Source of the DNA: Takakia lepidozioides
Taxonomy: Eukaryota > Streptophyta > Takakiopsida > Takakiales > Takakiaceae
Direction: 5' to 3'
DNA length: 64,000 bases
Assembly (NCBI GenBank): GCA_030704615.1
Contig: CM060733.1
Span: 74,748,907-74,812,906 of the forward strand
Positions 56,506 to 64,000 of this stretch are shown one piece after another. Position numbers and translations under genes: made by a program. The notes beneath the pieces are model-generated. The model ran no database searches. It was given only the letters and a program-made list of their open reading frames with translations, and was not told the origin of the DNA. Positions within the stretch are counted from its first letter, which is position 1, and each line of letters begins with the position of its first letter.

Positions 56506-58145
56506 GAGAGGGCAAAACAGGTTGAAATAGGTCAAAGAAGAAGATGCCCTCACCACATTGTCCTTGAGGTTGTGTCATGACTTGACCGACCATCAACCCA
56601 AAAGGACCTCTTGTGTGTGCTGCTTGTGTCTGTAGTCAGGTAATGTCGGATTGGTCTGTGAGATCGAACCACCACGGTGTAGCTGAGTAGGCAAAGATTG
56701 AAACACGGCCTGCTATGACCAAGCTAACTCTCCCAAGAACGGCAAGCTTGCAAGAATGTTGCGAGCTTCTCCTCGTCTCATCTCCTCCTCTCCTCCTCCT
56801 TCCTGCATCATTTGCTCAACGCCTCCATCCCACGCCCCTGCATATCCTGCGATCATCGCGTTCCATCCCTCGCTACATGGTGTGGCGCAGGAACCAAAAA
56901 AAAAACGCCAAGTCCCAGCCCTCCTCTGTGTTCATGATTACCCTAGTGGGCAACCTTATTAGCAATTTTTTGACTTTTTAACCTTTTGCACTTTGATTCA
57001 TTCTAGGTCAGAGGCTAAAGTCCTGCTATCAGACTTGTCTAGAAAACCAAAACACCACGTAGATAAACATTTGATAATGGTAATAAAATATATTACCATT
57101 GGGCTGGTTTGAACACTTGTTAGTAAATTTAGGTTAGGATTTTTAGGTTAGGATTTTTTCGAAATATTCTGGTTTTTTCTTTGATGTGTGAGATGACAAA
57201 GTCCAAGCATGTCACATAAACAAGGAGTTCAACGTAAGGATGATGCAAGTGATTTGTGGCAAAAAGTGTAAATCATGCCTATGCCTATTTGTCCTAGTTG
57301 TGTCATAGGTTGCAACGGAACGGGGCCACCTTTGAATGCGATCCCCATGCTCATTTCACCAAGGGCATTATAGACTTCATAATGTAGAGATTGAAAATGG
57401 GGTGTATTCTTCACTTGCTAGTACCATCGTGCAGATTTCTAAACATGAACATGAAGTTCATAATCATTTTCCAATGGCATCATTCTCAAACTCCCCATAC
57501 ACCACAATCAGTGGAAATAATTGTATGTTCCCATTTCACACAGGTGTGTAACATGCCATGTAAACTAAGCCAACCCCTGCCACGCTCATGGCTGTTTTCA
57601 CACCGTTCTTGCCTGGGATGTGGACCACATGTGAGACACCCCACAGTTAGGGCATATTTAGACCCACACCTTGGCTCAGTGTACAGACCCGTGATAAAAG
57701 CCGTGGAATGTGCCAGGTGTGGGATGGCAGAGCCGTGGAAAAAACCGGTTTCTCTTCTAGTGCATCTAACATTTCCAGTTTTGTCATAACACGCCAAGTG
57801 ACGCCACCCATTCAGTCATGATAAAACAGGGTGGGAGGGCTGGGTATGTTCATAATCAGATTCCTGTCATGTACCCAAGTGACCCTTATGCACAATATAA
57901 GTCAGATTGTAGCCTCAAATTTCATCATCCATAATTATCCATAAGATATGCACCATGCAAGATATCATGGGCATATAAGAGTATCTTGCCACAATACAGA
58001 TCCAAGATATGTATACACAAGTACCTTGAGGTGATCCAAGACAAGCATTATGCAAAGTAGGTAAGAACAGTCTGCCTTGCAACACATTCAGTGAGTGTTC
58101 ACACCGGCAGCAGGAAGGACCAGCCTGCAATTAATTACACTTCAG
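56506..58145. other. Spacer between PPR inverted blocks
   Basis: No gene is recognised. It separates two larger blocks, 54.9-56.5 kb and 58.15-59.6 kb, that are themselves roughly reverse complements. Confidence 0.5.
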
Positions 58146-58149
58146 GCCC

Positions 58150-58820
58150 CTTTTTAGCTGGAATTGTACCAAATGTCATTTTGAACAATACACTAGTGGA
58201 CATGTAGGCAAAATGTGGGTGCATCGGGGATGCAAAGGGAGTGTTCAACACTATGGCTGAACGAGATGTGGTGTCGTGGAGTGCGATGCTTGCAGGTATG
58301 CACAGCAGGAACATGGGATGGAGGCTTTGGAGACCTATGAGCAAATGATGGGGGAAGGGGTCTAGCCTGGCCACATTATGTTTGTATGCATTGCAGGCCT
58401 GGCAGCCCTGGAGAAGGGCAAAGAGGTGCATGGGGATATCATCAAAGCTGGAATTGCACCTAATGTCATTCGAAACATTGCCCTGGCAGTTCCATGGTGA
58501 CACCTTCAGAGTTGAAATTGTACCAAATGTCATTTTGAACAATACCCTAGTGGACATGTATGCAAAATGTGGGTGCATCGAGGATGCAAAAGGAGTGTTC
58601 AACACTATGGCTGAACGAGATGTGGTGTCGTGGAGTGCGATGCTTGCAGGGTATGCAAAGCAGGGACATAGGATGGAGGCTTTGGAGACCTATGAGCAAC
58701 TGAAGGGGGAAGGGGTCCAGCCCGGCCACATCATGTTTGTATGCATTGCAGGCCCGACAGCCCTGGAGAAGGGCAAAGAGGTGCATGGGGATATCATCAA
58801 AGCTGGAATTGTACCATGGA
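58150..58820 (+). pseudogene. PPR repeat fragment, block c
   Basis: The block repeats the PPR motifs of block a ([47 protein letters not shown]) and is broken by a TAG near 58206 and by shifts near 58295 and 58495. It is the reverse complement of block b. Confidence 0.85.
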
Positions 58821-59580
58821 CCTCCTTCCCCTTTTCCAGAGCTGCCAGGGCAGTGTTTCGAATGACATTAGGTACAATTCCAGCTTTGATGATATCCCCA
58901 TGCACCTCTTTGCCCTTCTCCAGGGCTGCCAGGCTTGCAATGCATACAAACATGATGTGGCCGGGCTGGACCCCTTCCCCCTTCAGTTGCTCATAGGTCT
59001 CCAAAGCGTCCATCCCACGTCCCTACTGTGCATACCCTGTAAGCATCGCACTCCACGACACCACATCTCGTTCAGCCATAGTGTTGAACACTCCCTTTGC
59101 ATCCCCGATGCACCCACATTTTGCATACATGTCCCACTAGGGTATTGTTCAGAATGACATTTGGTACAATTCCAGCTCTGAAGATATCACCACGGTCCTC
59201 CTTCCCCTTTTCCAGAGCTGCCAGGGTAGTGTATGGAATGACATTAGGTACAATTCCAGCTTTGATGATATCCCCATGCACCTCTTTACCCTTCTCCAGG
59301 GCTGCCAGGCCTACAATGCATACAAACATGATGTGGCTGGGCTGGACCCATTCCCCCTTCAGTTGCTCATAGGTCTCCAAAGCCTCCATCCCACGTCCTT
59401 GTTGTGCATACCCTGCAAGCATCGCACTCCACGACACCACATCTCGTTCAGCCATAGTGTTGAACACTCCCTTTGCATCCCCGATGCACCACATTTGCCT
59501 ACATATCCACTAGGGTATTGTTCAAAATGACATTTGGTACAATTCCAGCTCTGAAGGTGTCACCATGGACCTCCTTCCCT
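58821..59580 (-). pseudogene. PPR repeat fragment, block d (inverted)
   Basis: This minus-strand PPR sequence matches block a in reverse complement, with the same joint sequence (GTACCATGGACC) seen reversed at 55680. Extra or missing bases near 59130 and 59490 break it. Confidence 0.85.
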
Positions 59581-59583
59581 TTT

Positions 59584-60220
59584 TAGCTGGAATTGTACCA
59601 AATGTCATTTTGAACAATACACTAGTGGACATGTAGGCAAAATGTGGGTGCATCGGGGATGCAAAGGGAGTGTTCAACACTATGGCTGAACGAGATGTGG
59701 TGTCGTGGAGTGCGATGCTTGCAGGGTATGCACAGCAGGGACGTGGGATGGAGGCTTTGGAGACCTATGAGCAAATGATGGGGGAAGGGGTTCAGCCCGG
59801 CCACATCATGTTTGTATGCAATGCAGGCCTGGCAGCCCTGGAGAAGGGCAAAGAGGTGCATGGGGATATCATCAAAGCTGGAATTGTACCTAATGTCATT
59901 CGAAACACTGCCCTGGTAGCTCTGGAAAAGGGGAAGGAGGTCCATGGTGCTTCAGAGTTGGAATTGTACCAAATGTCATTTTGAACAATACCCTAGTGGA
60001 CATGTATGCAAAATGTGGGTGCATCGAGGATGCAAAGGGAGTGTTCAACACTATGGCTGAACGAGATGTGGTGTCGTGGAGTGCGATGCTTGCAGGGTGT
60101 GCACAGCAGGGACGTGGGATGGAGGCTTTGGAGACCTATGAGCAAATGATGGGGAAAGGGGTTCAGCCCGGCCACATCATGTGTGTGTGCATTGCAGGCC
60201 TGACAGCCCTGATTTAAATC
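59584..60220 (+). pseudogene. PPR repeat fragment, block e
   Basis: Two successive PPR triplets stand in forward orientation with TYEQMMGEGVQPGHIM in place of the YEQLKGE form of block a. A TAG near 59635, and a short deletion and frame change near 59950, interrupt it. The joint CTTTTTAGCTGGAATTG at its start is also at 58150. Confidence 0.85.
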
Positions 60221-60539
60221 AGGCACCTCAACCATACCACAGCTTCTAAAAGAGGATCAAGAGAGGGAGTCCATAATGCCTCTTCTTGCTCTTCTGGGCA
60301 TGTGAAGATGCTTTGTGAGGCAGGCAGACTGAAAGAGGCTCTACAACCTTTAAACCAAGGAGCATTTCAGTCACATTATCCAAAGTGGATTCACACCAAG
60401 TGTTTTTCTCCTCAACCCCTTGTGAACATGTATGTTAAGTGCAGGAGCATCATGATGAATGCACCGAGTGTTCAACGGAATGCCTCAACGAACTTTGATC
60501 ACGTTGAATATAATGTTGGCAGGATTTAACATGGGTGTG

Positions 60540-60885
60540 GTAGGAATGCTTTGGAGACCTATGAGCTGCTACGCGAAGGGGTGAAGCCCAACCACATCAC
60601 ATTTGTTTGTAATGCATGTGCAAACCTAGGAGCTCTGGAAAAGGGCAAAGAGGTCCATGGTGACATCGTCAAATCTGGAATTGTACCCATGTCATTCTGA
60701 ACACTGCCCTGGTGGACTGCATGTATGCCAAATGTGGGTGCATCGAGGATGCAAAGGAAGTGTTTGACAGTATGGCTGAACGAGATGTGGTGTCGTGGAG
60801 TGCGATGATTGCAGGATATGCACAGCAAGGGCGCGGATGGAGGCTTTGGAGACCTATGAGCAATGATGCGGGAAGGGGTGATTCC
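60540..60885 (+). pseudogene. Divergent PPR repeat fragment, block f
   Basis: This is a less similar copy of the PPR unit, with TYELLREGVKPNHITFVCNA, LEKGKEVHGDIVKSGI and [19 protein letters not shown]. Its VKPNHITF is closer to the usual plant consensus than the other blocks, so it may be nearer to the ancestral gene. Frameshifts near 60690 and 60835 break it. Confidence 0.8.
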
Positions 60886-61680
60886 CCGTGGAAAAATAGC
60901 TCCAAGAAACCTGCATGGGTAGATGGTCAACTGGAAGCCGCAGCAGCAGCGACACAATTGATAAAATCAGGCAATGTTAATCAAGGCACCTTCTTCAACC
61001 CATTTCACTCTGTTTTCCCCTCTTATCAGAATCGCCCTAAATTTTCATGTTTTAAGAATTCTGCAAGTTAGGTGGTTGAGTGAACCTTTGATAGTTTGGA
61101 GTGACTTTGACATGATACTGCCAAAGTGACAATAGGAAAGTATCCAGAAATAGGTAACAGAGAGAGAAGCTGTGGAATGAATACTTTTCTGACCCCAGTC
61201 AATGTTGGGACAACTGTCTTGGAAGGTAAATGCCTTTGGATTACAGAGTGGTAGATGCTATTGAGAATAGGAACTGGTGTGATAAGTTGAGTTGGGTGTT
61301 TGCTGGAACAAATCTAGGCTGCCATTGTCAGCTGCTAACAGCAATGCAAGGATGTATGCATGATCTGTGCAGAGGCATGGATAGCTGAAGGAGCAGGGAT
61401 AGAGTGTCATCCAAGAGGGCCAGATTTCAAGCTCCAGATTACTTATGATTCCCTGTGGAGGGTTAGCTACAAGAAACCTGCATGGGTAGATGGTACATAG
61501 TTTGGAGTGAGTTTGACATGATACTGCCAAAGTGACAATAGGAAAGTATCCAGAAACATGTAACAGAGATGAGGAGAAGCTGTGGAATGAATGCTTTTCT
61601 GACCGCAGTCAAGGGTGGGACAATCGAGGGAAAAAAGTGAATATCTATTAGATTACAGAGAGTAGGAGATGCAACTCAGC
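60886..61680. repeat. Pair of direct repeats
   Basis: AAGAAACCTGCATGGGTAGA occurs near 60907 and 61473. A block of about 170 bp starting TAGTTTGGAGTGA follows at about 61093 and again at 61498. No gene lies here; it may be a broken LTR pair or a simple duplication. Confidence 0.6.
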
Positions 61681-62410
61681 ATAGATACTAAGGCAAACTC
61701 TCCTTCCCTGCAAAGGGTGTGTTTTGGTATCTGAGCGAATAAATATAATTTCTAAAAACATGATTTCAATATTTTGTTATTTAATAATGTTCTCATCCAG
61801 GCCACTGTCCATTTTTCCAATAATAATAATAACAATAACAATAAATTAAATCCATTGATATTCAAACTTAATATTGGAAAGCAAATAATTAATTAATTAA
61901 TGTGTACCACCACACAGGAACAAACACGTGTTGCATAGTGACTTGTCGAAGGTGTGTAATATGACACGTGTCGCATAGTGGCTTGTTCAAGGTGTGAAAT
62001 CCGCCGTGAAACATGCCACACTGGCCTTTTTCACACTCTGCCATGTCAGCTATGTCATCGGCCATGTCACCATGCACCCCGTGAAAAAAGCCCACCCATG
62101 GAAAAAGCCTCCCGTGGAAAAAGCCACCCATGGACTTTTCCACAGGGCCACCCGAGAGCCAGGCCGTCCACGGGGTGTCCGAAAGCACTAGTCATTCCTT
62201 ACACCCACGGCAGGTGTGGACTGCGGCTGATTCCACAGCAAAAAGTGTGGAAAAAGCCGTGGAAAAAGCCCGGGGGGTGCACTCCTCATTAAATGTACCA
62301 GCCACGTGCGTGCATAGGAGGGGGTATTTTAAACCCCCCCATGTACAACATTATACATACAGAGGGGGGTTTAAAACACCTTAAATATAATTTTACAGGA
62401 GGGGGTTGTT
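61681..62410. other. AT-rich, then short repeats; no gene
   Basis: AT-rich sequence with AAT/AAC runs is followed at 61925-62010 by two copies of a 41-bp unit (ACACGTGTTGCATAGTGACT type) and at 62090-62270 by repeated TGGAAAAAGCC words. Confidence 0.5.
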
Positions 62411-62416
62411 GAGTTT

Positions 62417-62490
62417 TTAAGGATAGTGTAGTGGTAAGAATGGCGATTCCGCCGCGATGCATCCCGGGTTCGAATCGTGGAATCGTCGTT
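62417..62490 (+). ncRNA. tRNA-like sequence, probable SINE head
   Basis: TAGTGTAGTGGT at about 62426 matches the A box of RNA polymerase III promoters and GGGTTCGAATCG at about 62466 matches the B box, 38 bp apart as in a tRNA. The acceptor stem does not close well and the anticodon arm is irregular, so it is unlikely to be a working tRNA. A run of T at about 62502 follows, fitting a Pol III stop or a SINE tail. Confidence 0.5.
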
Positions 62491-62964
62491 TTGTATGTTT
62501 GTTTTTTTTTTTTTCTTCGCTCCACGATCTTCCCTGACCTCCCGCGGCTTTCTCTTTTCTTCTCCTCCTCTCCCGCGTTCGCCTTCCCTTCCGCGGGCTT
62601 TCTTTTTCCTCCTCTCCTCTCCCTCCTCTCTCCACAGGGCATGGTAGGACAATGTGTGAGGGCACTGACTTGGGAGAAGGTTTGAGGTTGTGATGTATGT
62701 AGAGGGCAGGAATCGAAGGGGATGAAGTAAGTGTGCGGGAATGTGGGGCAGGCCTGGGCTGATCGTGATGATATGCGGGTGTGGTGGCGGATTGTTGTGC
62801 AGCAATGACAGGAGGACATGGGCATCAAGATTCCCAGTCATCAGAGGTAATGAGCACATTAGGCCTATTTTCTTTCCTAATAATGATTGGCGTGACACAA
62901 TGGTTGTACTCACTGTATCAGGCCTATTCTCATCCTTATTGAATCCAAACAGCTAGAGGGACAA

Positions 62965-64000
62965 GATGCCCCTAAGTGTACAGAACCTGAACGTCCTGAA
63001 TCTGAAGGATTTGGTACTCAAGAGTTTACACAAGACGAGCAAAATCTACACATGGGGTAACTGTCCCCCCTTTGCAGAACGGTTGGGCGTCCAGGAGCAA
63101 TCCCAAGCTACCTAGACGACAAACAATTCACATGTAAAGGGCTGGCTTGCGGCTGGCCACTTTCAACTTCTCAGGGCTTACTAACCAAAGGAAACAACTC
63201 GAAGTGGGACAAGTCCTTCGGACTAATGATATTCATATCTGTGTTGGGCAAGAAACATGGGAAACTTCGGATAAACTGGTTGGAGATGTCAATGGTTATA
63301 AATGGGCAGGTAGGATGTGTACTCTCAAGGCAGCCTCTGCCAAACGCGGTCAAAAGGGTTGGATTCTTTGTCCGTGATTTCTTGTTTGATAATTGTGAAA
63401 TTATCAAGAAGGGTTTGAGGTACGAACATAGTATCTGGCTAAAACTGAATCTGAAGGGCGGCATGAGTACGAAGGTCCTCTTTGTGGGTTGTGTTTACAT
63501 GCCCACAGAGGGGACCCTTAGTGTTGACGCAGACAAAGCCTTCGAAGATGTAAAGCTGGACTGTGCTTCGTTCCTTGCCAAAGGTCAGGTAGTGCTATTG
63601 GGAAACTTCAATGCCCGGGTGGGCAAAGGGCTCCATCAGGACGATATCATTGGGCCTTTTGGTGAGGACGAGCCCTCTATAAAAGAGTGCTGCAATTTGA
63701 AAACCAACAGAGAATTGTGTGCGAGGTACTATCAGCTCCGGAAAGATATCAATCAGCTTGTTAGGTCTCAGAAGAAATTCTGGGATAAGTTATACAGTGA
63801 AATAAACTCAAACCACCATGGTGGTAATGACAAGAAATTATGGTTGGCCCTCAACGTTTGTACAAGCCTAAAAACGGTCAGCAAGTACAAGCGCTGTGAA
63901 GACTACTAAAGGTGCAGTGGTGACTTCATCGGTTGACATTGTCAAAACCTTTGAAAATCACTACAGTATCCTTGGCAGAACTTCTAGGTCTAACAGTGAG
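62965..64000 (+). pseudogene. LINE (non-LTR) endonuclease fragment
   Basis: The frame from 63147 starts the APE-type endonuclease of a non-LTR retrotransposon: LATFNFSG, then VGQETWE with the catalytic glutamate. A frame change near 63340 leads to VGFFVRDFLF, VGCVYMPTEG and LLGNFNARVGKG, where Asn replaces the usual Asp of GDFN. After KECCNL near 63700 the rest of the endonuclease is missing; the frame passes to helical sequence (LRKDINQLVRSQKKFWDKLY) like that between endonuclease and reverse transcriptase. It stops at 63909. Any reverse transcriptase is outside the window. Confidence 0.8.

Overview
The window is nuclear DNA of a land plant with a large, transposon-rich genome. Intron-rich host genes with plant-only functions, PPR sequences of the organellar RNA-editing type and several classes of plant mobile element support this. 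A seed-free plant, most likely a fern, is my best guess, but no rRNA or organellar marker proves the lineage.

Region by region. 1-6.2 kb: three consecutive broken copies of Ty3/gypsy pol, two of them ending in a 30-bp repeat that codes a ten-residue peptide. 6.2-19.3 kb: a structure of about 13 kb bounded by inverted repeats of roughly 2.1 kb. It holds two direct copies of a MULE-like transposase gene (the SWIM exon of the second is inverted), large arrays built on the palindrome ATTCGGCGCCGAAT, and a gene for a ParB-like protein. 19.3-25.0 kb: an unrecognised gene broken by one stop codon, a further copy of the same terminal repeat, and a multi-exon gene resembling a beta-class amino-DNA-methyltransferase, whose first intron carries an array with the same GGCGCC core. 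25.4-27.3 kb: a broken gene with RRM-like and coiled-coil parts. 29.3-29.7 kb: a fragment of the splicing factor gene SYF1. 30.3-32.2 kb: a complete three-exon gene for Ycf54/LCAA. 33.4-41.9 kb: a complete 12-exon gene for methionine S-methyltransferase. 42-48 kb: mostly non-coding. 48.3-51.9 kb: a piggyBac transposase pseudogene interrupted by a 286-bp hAT-type MITE. 52.0-53.0 kb: low-complexity DNA with hairpins. 54.9-60.9 kb: PPR fragments laid out as nested inverted repeats. 62.4 kb: a tRNA-like sequence. 63.0-64.0 kb: a LINE endonuclease fragment cut by the window end.

Only the Ycf54 and methionine S-methyltransferase genes look intact. They are convergent, 1.2 kb apart. Ycf54 acts in chlorophyll synthesis in the plastid; the methyltransferase makes S-methylmethionine in the cytosol.

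The most unusual content is at 6.2-25 kb. A SWIM-type transposase, a ParB-fold protein and a DNA-methyltransferase-like protein lie together, linked by shared terminal repeats and by dozens of copies of one palindromic core. I infer one family of large TIR elements carrying a ParB/methyltransferase module; this is not proven by the window alone.
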